NCBI RefSeq assembly: GCF_003724155.1
Contig: NZ_RJJQ01000007.1
Coordinates: forward strand, 124,001-188,000
Origin: Flexivirga caeni
Lineage (GTDB): Bacteria > Actinomycetota > Actinomycetes > Actinomycetales > Dermatophilaceae
Length of the DNA: 64,000 bases
Direction: 5' to 3'
A program made the position numbers and the translations under genes. The notes under the pieces were generated by a model. The model had not been told where the DNA came from, ran no database searches, and worked only from the letters and a program-made list of their open reading frames with translations. How positions within the stretch are numbered: the first letter of the stretch is position 1; every line of letters begins with the position of its first letter. Positions 25,490 to 34,474 of the stretch are shown here, in pieces.

Positions 25490-26445
25490 ACCGCCCCCGA
25501 GGCATCCGCGCCAGGCAATCGGGGTCCCCGTGAAGCATCCCCGCGAGGGGCCACGAAGATGCGCTGCATCATGTGCCAATCCTGCGTGCGCTCCCTGATC
25601 GTCTCCCCCAGCGAGTCCACGCACTGCTGGGTCATCGCGCGCACCTGTTCCTGGGCGGAACCTTCCGCAGGAGGCAGCACCCGCGGACCGAACCGTGCGA
25701 CGACCCGGTGTGCCGCGCGACCCGGGATCGGCTCGTAGCTGATGGCGAGTGGGAAGAGCGCCGCGCCGGTGTCCAGCGCCAGCCGGGCCGGGCCGATCGC
25801 GGCGCGGCTCGGGTGCCCGCACAGCGTGACGTCGACCCCGGTGCGGGTCAGGTCGCGGTCGGCCAGCAACGGGACGAACCCGCCTCGCGAAATTGCTTCT
25901 CGCAATTGCGGATAGACGTTGTCGCCGCCCGTCAACGGCAGGATCCGCATGCCGAGCGACTCGCGGAATTCGACGAATGCGTCGAAGACCGACTCGGGCT
26001 TGAGGCGCTCGGCGACGGTCGTCACCGGCGCGAAGTGATAGGTCGCCCAGGCGCCGCAGTGGTCCCAGTTGCCCAGATGCCCGAGGAAGAGGATCAGCGG
26101 CTCACCGCGGTCCAGGACCGCCTGCGCCTCGGCGTCGTGGCCGGTCAACCGGATCCGCTCGGCCAGGGTCTCTGGTGTCTCACGCGGCAGCCGGAACGCA
26201 TCGCACCAGTAGCGCAGGTATGACGAAACGCCCTCGCCCACCAACTGATCCAGCTCCTGGGGAGACAGTTCCGGCCGGACCGCGGAGTAGTTGGCGCGCA
26301 TCTGCTCGACGGAACGGCCACCCCGCCGGTGCATGGTGCGTGCGACTCGATCGAAGAGGCCGTATGCCGCGCGCTCCGGCATCCGGCATACGAGCCGCCA
26401 GGCTGCGCGATAGGCAAGGCCTTCGGCGTGGTCGCGCAGCGTCAC
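25486..26445 (-). CDS. PIM acyltransferase (PatA-like)
   Basis: A 319-residue membrane-associated acyltransferase of the LpxL/HtrB type. FLGHLGNWDHCGAW carries the HxxxxD catalytic motif, and GGFVPLLADRDLTRTGV and RLALDTGAALFPLA follow. The homologue in mycobacteria (PatA, Rv2611c) acylates the mannose of PIM. It overlaps both neighbours by 4 bases (26442-26445 and 25486-25489), so pgsA, this gene and pimA are translationally coupled. Confidence 0.88.
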   Translation of the reverse strand: MTLRDHAEGLAYRAAWRLVCRMPERAAYGLFDRVARTMHRRGGRSVEQMRANYSAVRPELSPQELDQLVGEGVSSYLRYWCDAFRLPRETPETLAERIRLTGHDAEAQAVLDRGEPLILFLGHLGNWDHCGAWATYHFAPVTTVAERLKPESVFDAFVEFRESLGMRILPLTGGDNVYPQLREAISRGGFVPLLADRDLTRTGVDVTLCGHPSRAAIGPARLALDTGAALFPLAISYEPIPGRAAHRVVARFGPRVLPPAEGSAQEQVRAMTQQCVDSLGETIRERTQDWHMMQRIFVAPRGDASRGPRLPGADASGAV

Positions 26446-27077
26446 TTCGGCAGTTCCCCGGCACCGTCCAGCGCCTGCCGGCGCACGGTGAGCATCCGCT
26501 GAAACACGGTGATGAGGCTGGCCACCGCGAGCAAGGCGAGGACGACACCGAGCACTGCGGTCGGCAGGTGCAGCCAGTGAATGCCGACAAGTCCGGTGGT
26601 GACCAGCACCGCGACAAGGCGCTCGGACCGCTCCGCGATGCCAACGTTGGCCGTCATCCCGAGACCTTCGGCTCTGGCCTTCGAGTAGGACACGACCATG
26701 CCGAGGATCAGGCAGGCGAGCGCGAGACCGGCCATCACCAGATTGTTGCCGCGCCCGGCGTACCAGAGTACGAGCGCACCGAAGATCGCCGCGTCGGCGA
26801 CCCGGTCGAGGGTCGAGTCGAGGTAGGCGCCCCAGACGCTGGAGCGGCCCGACATACGTGCCATGTTGCCGTCGAGGGTGTCGGAGAAGATGAACACGGT
26901 GATCACGACGGTGCCCCAGAAGAACTCTCCGCGCGGGTAGAACGCGAGCGCACCAGCACAGACTCCGAGCGTGCCGACGACCGTGACGATGTCGGGCGAG
27001 ACGCCCAGCCGCAACAGCAGTTTGGCCAGTGGCGTGAAGAACTTGGTGATCGCCGCCCGGGCGTAACGGTTGAGCAT
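26442..27077 (-). CDS. pgsA: Phosphatidylinositol phosphate synthase
   Basis: A 211-residue CDP-alcohol phosphotransferase with about six membrane helices. The family signature is complete: SDTLDGNMARMSGRSS, then GAYLDSTLDR, giving D..DG..AR...G...D...D. In actinobacteria this position encodes the enzyme joining CDP-diacylglycerol and inositol phosphate, the precursor for PIM. It begins 36 bases after the HIT gene and overlaps the acyltransferase gene. Confidence 0.9.
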   Translation of the reverse strand: MLNRYARAAITKFFTPLAKLLLRLGVSPDIVTVVGTLGVCAGALAFYPRGEFFWGTVVITVFIFSDTLDGNMARMSGRSSVWGAYLDSTLDRVADAAIFGALVLWYAGRGNNLVMAGLALACLILGMVVSYSKARAEGLGMTANVGIAERSERLVAVLVTTGLVGIHWLHLPTAVLGVVLALLAVASLITVFQRMLTVRRQALDGAGELPK

Positions 27078-27113
27078 GGTGCCGTCAGGTTACCTGGCGG
27101 CACCCCGTGGGGC

Positions 27114-27659
27114 TCAGTCCCGCGGCCAGGCGTCGGCGAGTCGCGCCCTGGTGTCCGCGAGCAGCACCGGCAGCGCTTTGGTCTGCGCGACGATCGGCAG
27201 GAAGTTGGAGTCGCCCGCCCATCGCGGCACGACGTGCTGGTGCAGATGCGCGGCCACGCCCGCGCCGGCGACCTCCCCCTGGTTCATCCCGAGATTGAAG
27301 CCATGCGGCGCGGATGCAGCGGCGAGCGCCCGGACGGCCCGCTTGGTGAGCGCGGTGAACTCCGTCGTTTCCTCGTCGGTCAGGTCGAGGTATGCCGGGA
27401 TGTGACGATTCGGGCAGATCAGCAGGTGGCCGGGGTTGTAGGGAAAGAGGTTGAGGATCACGAAGCAGGTTGTGCCGCGGTGCACGATGAGGGCTTCCTC
27501 GTCAGTCCTGCCCTGTGCCGCGCAGAAGGGGCAGGCACCGTCGTCGTCATGTTCGGGTTTGTCGGACTCGATGTAGGCCATCCGGTGTGGCGTCCACAAC
27601 CGCTCGAAGCCGTCGGGCACCCGGGCGAAGTCGGCTTCCGACTCTATCTGCTGCGGCAT
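27114..27659 (-). CDS. HIT-family nucleotide hydrolase/phosphorylase
   Basis: A 181-residue HIT protein with the motif HLHQHVV (about 139-145), zinc-binding-like CPFC (about 43-46), and GHLLICPNRH. The mycobacterial counterpart at the same place (Rv2613c) is an AP4A phosphorylase. ATG at 27659 is used; the longer frame upstream runs over the divergent gene's promoter region. It leads the pgsA-pimA transcript. Confidence 0.9.
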   Translation of the reverse strand: MPQQIESEADFARVPDGFERLWTPHRMAYIESDKPEHDDDGACPFCAAQGRTDEEALIVHRGTTCFVILNLFPYNPGHLLICPNRHIPAYLDLTDEETTEFTALTKRAVRALAAASAPHGFNLGMNQGEVAGAGVAAHLHQHVVPRWAGDSNFLPIVAQTKALPVLLADTRARLADAWPRD

Positions 27660-27748
27660 ACCGGCGATCGTATGCCGCACCCGGCCGGAACATCCGCAGC
27701 CGCCTCGTGGTTGCCTGAACGGAACGCCCGACCGACGAAGGAGACGAC

Positions 27749-28183
27749 ATGCCGCTGCAGGGTGAGTACGCCGAGGAAAAGACCCCATGGGTCAAGGACC
27801 AACTCGCGACGATCGACGAGACCGGCACGACCGAATCGGTCGGTATCAAAGGCATGCAGGTCGTCGTGTTCACCATGCGGGGCGCGAAGAGCGGCAAGTT
27901 GCGCCGGGTGCCACTGATGCGGGTGGAGAAGGACGGCGTGTATGCCGCGGTGGCTTCCAAGGGCGGCGCGCCCGAGCACCCCGCCTGGTACCACAACATT
28001 CTCGCTCACCCTGAAGTAGAGGTTCAGGACGGCACGGCCCACCATGACGGGATTGCCCGGGAGATCAGCGGCGCCGAGCGGGACGAGTGGTGGGAACGGG
28101 CCGTCGCGGCCTACCCGCCATACGCCGAGTATCAGGAGAACACCGACAGGCAGATCCCGGTCTTTCTCATCGAGCCGGTCTAA
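27749..28183 (+). CDS. F420-dependent nitroreductase-family (DDN-like) protein
   Basis: A 144-residue split-barrel protein of the deazaflavin-dependent nitroreductase family. VVFTMRGAKSGKLRRVPLMRV and AAVASKGGAPEHPAWYHNI are the cofactor-binding blocks. Members reduce quinones or xenobiotics with F420H2. Start at 27749 with AAGGAG 7 bases upstream. Its stop overlaps by 4 bases the stop of the convergent GNAT gene. Confidence 0.88.
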   Translation: MPLQGEYAEEKTPWVKDQLATIDETGTTESVGIKGMQVVVFTMRGAKSGKLRRVPLMRVEKDGVYAAVASKGGAPEHPAWYHNILAHPEVEVQDGTAHHDGIAREISGAERDEWWERAVAAYPPYAEYQENTDRQIPVFLIEPV

Positions 28184-28671
28184 CTGCCGGGCAGCCGGTC
28201 GGTCAGCACCAGCTGCATGAGCGTGTCCTGCGGGCTGCCGAAGCCGGCCCGGCGGTAGAACGCCCGCGCCTGGTCGGTTGCGTTGAGTTGCACGCGATAG
28301 AGCCCGCTGTCGACGCTCCACCGGATCACCGTGTCGAGGAGTCGGGCGCCGACGCCCTGGCCCTGCAGGTCCGGCACGACGAACAGCCGGCTCAGGTGCA
28401 GCCATCCGCCGGCGCCGTGGCGCAGACTCGGAAGGCTGCGGGCCACCACCCCCACAGCGAAACCCACCGGGTCGCCGTCGGCGCGCCGAGCCAGCCACGC
28501 CGGGTAGTGGTCTGCGTCGGACGACCAGGCGTCCGCGAACTCGTCGAGGAAGCCGGTGCGCGGTGGCGCGCCACCGTCCCGGTCCCAGCGCAGGTTGAGG
28601 GCGGCCATCGCCAGCGCGTCGTTGCGGTCGGCGCATCGCGCGATGCCGATCTGGCCGGGTTGTTCGCTCAC
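28180..28671 (-). CDS. GNAT-family N-acetyltransferase
   Basis: A 163-residue GNAT protein: SRLFVVPDLQGQGVGARLLD is motif A and NATDQARAFYRRAGF motif B. Start GTG at 28671 is inferred from family length; a longer frame to 28731 exists. Substrate unknown. It diverges from the VOC gene with an inverted-repeat operator candidate between them. Confidence 0.78.
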   Translation of the reverse strand: MSEQPGQIGIARCADRNDALAMAALNLRWDRDGGAPPRTGFLDEFADAWSSDADHYPAWLARRADGDPVGFAVGVVARSLPSLRHGAGGWLHLSRLFVVPDLQGQGVGARLLDTVIRWSVDSGLYRVQLNATDQARAFYRRAGFGSPQDTLMQLVLTDRLPGS

Positions 28672-28736
28672 GAGGGCAGTTTTCCACGGCGAACGCGGTT
28701 TCGCGCCGCTCGGCGGCATCTTGAGGATCACCTTCC

Positions 28737-28762
28737 CTATACGGACGCCACCATCCGTATAG
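28737..28762. promoter_or_regulatory. Strong inverted repeat between divergent genes
   Basis: CTATACGGA (28737-28745) and TCCGTATAG (28754-28762) are a perfect 9-base inverted repeat with an 8-base spacer. It is 66 bases before the GNAT start and 93 before the VOC start, so one regulator could control both. Confidence 0.5.
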
Positions 28763-28854
28763 ATCCGTAACCAGCCGTCCGATCGGCCAGTTCACGGCGC
28801 CCACCGGCCTGGCCTAGCGTCGAAAGCACCACATCGCCGTCCTCGGAGGCTGCC

Positions 28855-29250
28855 ATGCCGTTCCCCGCCCTGACCCACGTCGCCATCACCGTGACCGACC
28901 TCGACGCCAGCACCCGCTGGTACAACGCGCTGTTCGACACGTCTCCGGCCGTCGACGAGGACGAGGAGTCGGGCACCTTCCACCACGTCGTCTATGCGCT
29001 CGACGGCGGCACGCTCTTCGGGTTGCACGCCCACACCGAACCCGGCCCGACGAGCACGTTCAACGAGCGCAGCACCGGCCTGGACCACATCGCGTTCGCG
29101 ATCGGCCGCGACGAACTGGACGGCTGGGCGGCCCGGCTCGACAAGCTCGGTGTGCAACACAGCGACATCAAGCACGCCGGTTACGGCTCGGGCATCTCAT
29201 TCCGGGACCCCGACAACATCGCCCTGGAGTTCTTCGCGCCGCCTGCGTAG
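28855..29250 (+). CDS. VOC-family protein
   Basis: A 131-residue glyoxalase-fold protein with paired modules. The likely metal ligands are His in THVAITV and LDHIAFAIG and Glu in ALEFFAPPA. Substrate unknown. GGAGG precedes the ATG. Its last 70 bases overlap the 3' end of the convergent transglutaminase-like gene, an unusually long tail overlap. Confidence 0.85.
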   Translation: MPFPALTHVAITVTDLDASTRWYNALFDTSPAVDEDEESGTFHHVVYALDGGTLFGLHAHTEPGPTSTFNERSTGLDHIAFAIGRDELDGWAARLDKLGVQHSDIKHAGYGSGISFRDPDNIALEFFAPPA

Positions 29251-30149
29251 GGCGCGCCTGCGATCGGCTCGGCCACCAGATCCTCGCCCGGCAGGTCCAT
29301 CCGCAGCACGACGTCGCCCGGGTGCAGCCGTTCGTCAGCGCGATAGAGGTCCAGCAACTGGCGCTCTGCGGCCAGGTCCCCGGTGTCGGCGCGCACGAGC
29401 AACCCGGCGACCTCGTCGATCAGTTGCGCATCCTGCGCGTTGCTCCCCGGACCGCCCATGCATCCCCAGTTGTCCCAGAGCAGCAACTCGTCGCCGAAGC
29501 GGTGCGCAACCTCGCGCACGACGTAGTCGCGCACGAACCACGCGCCCCGCGCGACGGGCACGGACGGGTCGACGCCGTACGTCTCGACGTCGATCGTGCC
29601 TGCGCGATGCGCCCGCCATACCTCGGCGGCGGTGTGAAAACCACTGCCAGCAGTGATGTCTCGCGGATCAGCAAGCGCGGCACTAGCGGCGTCCACTTCG
29701 GGGTCGAAGCGCACCCACCGCTCCCCCAGCCACACTTCGGGGACGACGTGGTCATGATGCCAGCCGTTGACGAAGTAGTCGACGAAGCCGACCCGCGAAC
29801 GCGCCAGTATGCCGTGCTGTCGCAGGATCGCGACACTCAGCAGCGTGTGGTCCCGGCAGCAGCCCTGCACCTTCGTCGTGGGTTCGCGCGGCTCGCTGAG
29901 TGGTGCCGGGTGCCGGCTCTGGTCGATCTCCAGGGTGCGCTCGATCCAGCGGGCATGTATGTCGGGGACCGACTCGGCCGGCAGGTCGTGCCCGGACGCC
30001 CGGTAGTGCACGATGAGGTTTCGCGCGACCGCGGACACGTCGTCGAGGTCGGTAGGCACCGCGTCCAGCAAGGCTCCAAAGCGCCCAGGGTCGCTGTATG
30101 CCGTGTGCCGCGAGTGGTCGACCACGGCAACCGCATCGAGTGCATTCAT
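29181..30149 (-). CDS. Transglutaminase-like protein
   Basis: A 322-residue protein of the transglutaminase/protease-like fold. KVQGCCRDHTLLSVAILRQHG holds the nucleophilic Cys, GWHHDHVVPEVWLG the His and WVRFDPEV the Asp. A C-terminal region (about 190-322) is family-specific. Activity is unknown; some relatives are proteases or amidases. ATG at 30149 is chosen; it lies 43 bases after the MerR gene and is probably co-transcribed with it. Confidence 0.75.
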   Translation of the reverse strand: MNALDAVAVVDHSRHTAYSDPGRFGALLDAVPTDLDDVSAVARNLIVHYRASGHDLPAESVPDIHARWIERTLEIDQSRHPAPLSEPREPTTKVQGCCRDHTLLSVAILRQHGILARSRVGFVDYFVNGWHHDHVVPEVWLGERWVRFDPEVDAASAALADPRDITAGSGFHTAAEVWRAHRAGTIDVETYGVDPSVPVARGAWFVRDYVVREVAHRFGDELLLWDNWGCMGGPGSNAQDAQLIDEVAGLLVRADTGDLAAERQLLDLYRADERLHPGDVVLRMDLPGEDLVAEPIAGAPYAGGAKNSRAMLSGSRNEMPEP

Positions 30150-30192
30150 GACTGGATTCCGTTCTGTCGTCGTTGTTTTCGCGAAATAATTG

Positions 30193-31025
30193 TCAGTGCG
30201 CGCCGTCTCCGGCCAGCGGCTGCACAATGTCGGCCAGGTGCTCGACACCGGGGCTGCCATCCCAATCGCAGATGTAGCGCTCACGGGCTGCCCCGGCGAG
30301 GCGGAGCCCGTCGGAGGCCTTCGCCACCGCAGCGTGGACCTGGACGATCTGTGGATAGCTGCACAGGTCGGACCCGATCTCGGCATACAACTGCTCGCCG
30401 GCGGGTTCGATCCGCACGCTGATCTCGGACGTGGGGGTGGAACGAGACCCTCGAACGGCACGCAGATCTCGATCGGCCCGTCGCTGTCCGGACTCACCAT
30501 GCCGTGATAGATCACCCAGAACTCGGCGGTCCGCGTCGCATCGTGCGCGGCCAGGTGCTCGGAGATAGCGCGGTCCGCGTCGCCGCTGAAGCAGTCGACC
30601 AGGTCCGGCTGGAGCACCCGCCGGGTGATCGACGCAACCGTCCGTTCGGTCACCGTGCGCGACTGCACCACGATGTCGGCCCGGTGCACCTGGTGAGTCG
30701 TCAGGTCGGCGAGCAGGAACTCGACGATGCTCTGTTGCTCCTGGCGCAGTCGTTCGTGTTGTCGCCACCATTCGTGGAGGCGTTCCGCGGACAGGGTGTC
30801 GTCGGGCGCGTCCACGATCCGGCGCACGACGGCGAGCGGGGCACCCGCTCTGCGGAGCATGGTGATGCGCTGGGCGCGCAGCAGTTGGTGCAGTCCGTAG
30901 TAACGATAGCCGGTCCGCTCATCGATCCGGCGCGGCAGGAGAAGGCCCGAATCGGCATACAATCGCAGGGCTTTGGAGCTCAAGCCGGTCTTGCGACCGA
31001 ACTCTCCGGCGGTCATGTCGTCCAT
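30193..31025 (-). pseudogene. MerR regulator with effector domain, frameshifted
   Basis: Residues 1-75 are a MerR DNA-binding domain (MTAGEFGRKTGLSSKALRLY, ERTGYRYYGLHQLLRAQRI). A coiled linker follows, then a GyrI-like effector domain. The effector domain begins in one frame (WVIYHGMVSPDSDGPIEICV) and continues in another (TSEISVRIEPAGEQLYAEIG to the stop at 30193). The break is at a run of five C bases on the coding strand (30433-30437). Either the gene is inactivated, the run was misread, or translation slips there. Intact it would be about 277 residues, like BltR/TipA-type sensors. Confidence 0.7.
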
Positions 31026-31035
31026 GCGAGGAGTC

Positions 31036-31824
31036 TCAGCCTCGCCCCTGGGGCGAAGTCAAGAAGTCCGTGACGCGCGCGGTGACCTCGGCCGCGAACT
31101 CGTCGAAGAAGCCGTGCCGGCCGGTCGGGTGCACCCACACCTCGCTGCCCGGAATCAGGTCGCCCAGGGCGGTCGCGGTGACGGCGGGCGCAAAGACGTC
31201 ATGGACACCGTGCAGGATCAGTGTTGGCGCCATGATCTGCGAGAGGCGTTCAGCCGCATCGTGTTTCGCACTCATGCGCAAGTGACGGCTCGCGTCGCGC
31301 CGACTGATGGCCGGGTCGCCGAAGAGATGGCGTGGGACGCGCTGATAGCCGCCGCGTGCAGCCACCCATTCCGGTGTGTAGAACAGGTCGACCGTCGTGC
31401 GCAGCCGCGCGTCGGCATCCGGGCTCGCGAGCGCCAGGCGCACTTCGCGGCTGCGCTCGGTCGCCACCGCGCCGCCGGGCGTCGTGCAGGCGAGCACCAG
31501 CCCCCGGACCAGATCTGGCCGTGCAATCGCGAGTTCCTGGGCGATCCGGCCGCCCATCGACGTGCCGTAGACGAACGCGCTCCGCGCTCCGAGTGCGGTC
31601 AGCACCGCTGCCGCGTCTGCAGCGAATTGCCGCGTGGACCAGTCGGTTTCGTCCTCGGCCTCGCTGTCGCGTTGGAGTCGCGCCGTGTCCCCGGTGCCGC
31701 GATAGTCGAAGGTGACGGTGAAGAACCGGTCGGTCAGCAGCGGCCGCACGTGCTGCCACCACCGGTGTGAATTCGCCTGACCTTGCAGCAGGAGCAGCCT
31801 TGGCGCACCCCGAGTGCCCTCCAC
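31036..31824 (-). CDS. Alpha/beta hydrolase
   Basis: A 262-residue alpha/beta hydrolase: LLLLQGQANSHRWWQ near the oxyanion loop, nucleophile in YGTSMGGRIAQ, acid in HGVHDVFAPA, His in GRHGFFDEF. Substrate unknown. The only in-frame start is GTG at 31824, but ten upstream codons (GARIAHQ before it) also look homologous and have no start, so the N-terminus may have been damaged. It ends 10 bases before the MerR gene on the same strand. Confidence 0.75.
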   Translation of the reverse strand: MEGTRGAPRLLLLQGQANSHRWWQHVRPLLTDRFFTVTFDYRGTGDTARLQRDSEAEDETDWSTRQFAADAAAVLTALGARSAFVYGTSMGGRIAQELAIARPDLVRGLVLACTTPGGAVATERSREVRLALASPDADARLRTTVDLFYTPEWVAARGGYQRVPRHLFGDPAISRRDASRHLRMSAKHDAAERLSQIMAPTLILHGVHDVFAPAVTATALGDLIPGSEVWVHPTGRHGFFDEFAAEVTARVTDFLTSPQGRG

Positions 31825-31886
31825 CTGGTGTGCGATGCGCGCACCAGGTGACCCGGGTCGTCCCGCGCAGCTTCATCTGCGGGGAT

Positions 31887-33137
31887 TCACCGCTTCCGCC
31901 GCTTCAGGTAGGCGGCCAGCTCGTCATACGCACCCGACTCGTTGCTGTAGAGCGCATAGTTCTTCGCGGTCTCGAGCCACTCTCCGATGCTCGGGCGCAC
32001 CTGGACGCTCGCGTCCGTGAGTATCCGCTGCGTGATCGGCTGCAGGGTGCCGCTGCTCATCGACGCGGACATCGCAGTCTCGGTGGCCTGCTCGCAGACC
32101 AGTGCCAGATCCGCGCCGGAGAAACCGTCAGTGCGCTGGGCGAGCTTGCCGACGTCGACCTGGTCGACCGGCTTGCCCTTCAGGTGATAGCTCAGGATCG
32201 CTGCGCGTGCGGCCAGGTCCGGCGGCAGGACAAGGACCCGGCGGTCGAACCGCCCGGGCCGCACGAGGGCGGAGTCGATGTCCCACGGATGGTTGCTGGC
32301 CGCGAGGACGAAGACGCCGTCGTTCTGCGAGGACGCGCCGTCGAGCTCGGTCAGCAACTGGTTGACGACGCCGCGCATCGCCGAACCGCCGCGCTGCTGG
32401 CTGCGTTTGAGCCCGAGCGCATCCACCTCGTCGAAGAAGAGAACGCACGGCGCATTGCGACGGGCCGCCTCGAAGATGCCGTGCAGATTGCGTTCGCTGT
32501 TGCCGATGAACATGTCGAGCACGTCGGAGAGCCCGACCTCGTAGAAGCTCGCGCCGAGTTCGCCGGCCAATGCGCGGGCGATGAAGGTCTTCCCGCAGCC
32601 CGGCGGACCCCACAGCAGCAGGCCGCCGCGCAGCGACTTGCCGAACTGTGCGCTCAGCCCCGGGTTGCGCATCGGTGCAAGGAAGGAACTCTGCAGCCGC
32701 TGCTTAACCTCGTCCAGCCCGCCGACGTCGGCCAGCGTGGCCCGCGCTGCTTCGAGCCGGCCGATCTCAGGCTCCTCCAGCGCGGCACTGTCCTGCCAGT
32801 CACCGATCAGTTCGTCGGCGGTGTCGGGAACGGCGAGCGCCGGAGCAGGTGCAGCCGGCTGGTCCGTGCCGGCTGGGCGCGGTTCGAGTGCGTCCGCCAT
32901 CCGCCCGTACGCCGCAGCCCGCGCGTCGTCGCCGCTCGCCTGCGCGGCAGTGGCCGCGATCCGCAGCGCGCCGACATCGTCCGGCCGCGCGGCGAGCACC
33001 GTGGTCGCCTCAGTCAGTGCTTCGGCTGCACGTCCCGCGTCGAGCAGCAGTTGCGCCAAGTGCGTCCGCACCGCATGGTTGTGCTGATCGGCCGCGAGCG
33101 CCGCCCGCAAGGCATCAATCACGGGTTCGGTCGACAT
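31887..33137 (-). CDS. AAA+ ATPase with N-terminal TPR region
   Basis: A 416-residue protein. Residues about 5-90 are TPR-like helices (HLAQLLLDAGRAAEALTEA). A linker leads to one FtsH/Cdc48-type AAA+ domain: Walker A GPPGCGKT (about 187-194), Walker B CVLFFDEVDAL, sensor ASNHPWDID and arginine-finger region RPGRFDRR. The domain order recalls EccA of type VII secretion, but the AAA+ clade differs and no type VII genes are present. It diverges by 67 bases from a TPR membrane protein, its likely partner. Function unknown. Confidence 0.8.
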   Translation of the reverse strand: MSTEPVIDALRAALAADQHNHAVRTHLAQLLLDAGRAAEALTEATTVLAARPDDVGALRIAATAAQASGDDARAAAYGRMADALEPRPAGTDQPAAPAPALAVPDTADELIGDWQDSAALEEPEIGRLEAARATLADVGGLDEVKQRLQSSFLAPMRNPGLSAQFGKSLRGGLLLWGPPGCGKTFIARALAGELGASFYEVGLSDVLDMFIGNSERNLHGIFEAARRNAPCVLFFDEVDALGLKRSQQRGGSAMRGVVNQLLTELDGASSQNDGVFVLAASNHPWDIDSALVRPGRFDRRVLVLPPDLAARAAILSYHLKGKPVDQVDVGKLAQRTDGFSGADLALVCEQATETAMSASMSSGTLQPITQRILTDASVQVRPSIGEWLETAKNYALYSNESGAYDELAAYLKRRKR

Positions 33138-33204
33138 TTGGGGGACAATACCGGACACCGGCCCCGCACCCGCGGCGGCCAGCGACTACTCCAGGGGACT
33201 GGGA

Positions 33205-34464
33205 ATGCCAGCAGGTGAGGACGACGGGCACCTCTTCCTTGCCCGGGGCACGCAGCTGCTTGAGCTCGGGCGCGCACGTGAAGCCGAGCATCAGTTCCGG
33301 CAGGCCCTGGTGCACTCCCCCACGGATCCGGTCCTCAGCATGCGACTCGCGCAGGCTCTGCTGATCCAGGACCGGTATGACGAAGCGGCCGCGGCCGCGC
33401 AGCGATCGCTTGCCGCCGCCCCGGACAACGCCTTCACCCTGCTGATGCTGAGCGGCGCCGAAGCCGGGCGTGGCCGGCGGGCGGTCGCGCTGGACGCCGC
33501 CCGTGAGGCGGTGCGCCTGGCTCCGTTCAACCCGGCGGCGCATCGACAGGTCGGCGCCCTGCTCATCAACTCGGGGAAGGAACGCGCCGCGCTTCCGGCG
33601 CTGCTGCGCGCCCGCGAGCTCAATCCGTCATACGTCGGAGCGGCAACCTCCCTGGCGCTGGCCCACCTGCGGTTGCGGCAGTATGACGAGGCCCGCACCC
33701 ACGTCACGGACGCGCTGCGGCTGGACCCGCAGGACCCGACCGCGCATCTCGTCTTCGGCCTTCTCGAGTCCAGCGCGGGCAGCTCGCGCCAGGCGGTGCG
33801 CGCCCATCGCGAGGCGCTGCGGCTCGACCCCAGCAACCCGGTGAACCGGGCGAGCCTGGTCCAGGCGCTGAAGAACCGCAACCCGGCTTATCGATGGCTG
33901 GCCCGCTACGCACGCTGGCGTCAGTCGCTGAGCGCGGGGGCGCGCAAGGCGTTGCTGGTCATGCCGCTCGTGCTGCTCTTCCTGCTGCGCCCGATTGCGC
34001 AGACGACGTTCGCCGGCGTCGTCATCGTCCTGCTGCTGGTTGCGTCGTTCCTCTCGTGGTCGCTGGACCCCGCGATGAACCTGGCGCTGTGTCTGGGCCG
34101 GGATCGCGCCTTGCTCGAACCACGGGTGCGGCGCTCGGCCACGCTGTTCGGCGTCTACGCCACCATAGGGGTGGTCTGTGCGATCTGGGGCGTTGCAGCT
34201 GGGCGGATCCAACTCGGGGTCACCGCAATCGGTTTCGCCATCTGGGCGGTCACTGCCGGCTACGCGCATCAGGCAGCGACGCGTGTTCTCAGGTGGGTCG
34301 CCGGCGCCCACGCGGTGGGCGCGGTGCTGCTCGCAGTCGTGGCCTGGCTGGCGGCGACCGGCTCGACGGCGTTTCCGCAGTGGCTCGTCCTCACCTCGCT
34401 ACTCGGCGCCCTGCTCTGTATGGCGGAGGTCGCCCGGCTCCGCCGCCCGCAGCACACTCGGTGA
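33205..34464 (+). CDS. TPR-repeat membrane protein
   Basis: A 419-residue protein. Residues about 5-225 are six TPR units (for example ARGTQLLELGRAREAEHQFR and LRLRQYDEARTHVTDALRLD). The C-terminal half has about six membrane helices (about 248-268, 270-290, 318-340, 342-362, 370-390, 392-410). AGGGGA precedes the ATG. It faces the TPR-AAA+ gene across a shared promoter region. No family beyond TPR is recognised. Confidence 0.78.
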   Translation: MPAGEDDGHLFLARGTQLLELGRAREAEHQFRQALVHSPTDPVLSMRLAQALLIQDRYDEAAAAAQRSLAAAPDNAFTLLMLSGAEAGRGRRAVALDAAREAVRLAPFNPAAHRQVGALLINSGKERAALPALLRARELNPSYVGAATSLALAHLRLRQYDEARTHVTDALRLDPQDPTAHLVFGLLESSAGSSRQAVRAHREALRLDPSNPVNRASLVQALKNRNPAYRWLARYARWRQSLSAGARKALLVMPLVLLFLLRPIAQTTFAGVVIVLLLVASFLSWSLDPAMNLALCLGRDRALLEPRVRRSATLFGVYATIGVVCAIWGVAAGRIQLGVTAIGFAIWAVTAGYAHQAATRVLRWVAGAHAVGAVLLAVVAWLAATGSTAFPQWLVLTSLLGALLCMAEVARLRRPQHTR

Positions 34465-34474
34465 ACCGCACCTG

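Noticed and set aside
31887-33137. EccA of a type VII secretion system
   Set aside because: AAA+ domain is FtsH/Cdc48-like, protein is too short and no EccB-E or WXG100 genes are nearby.
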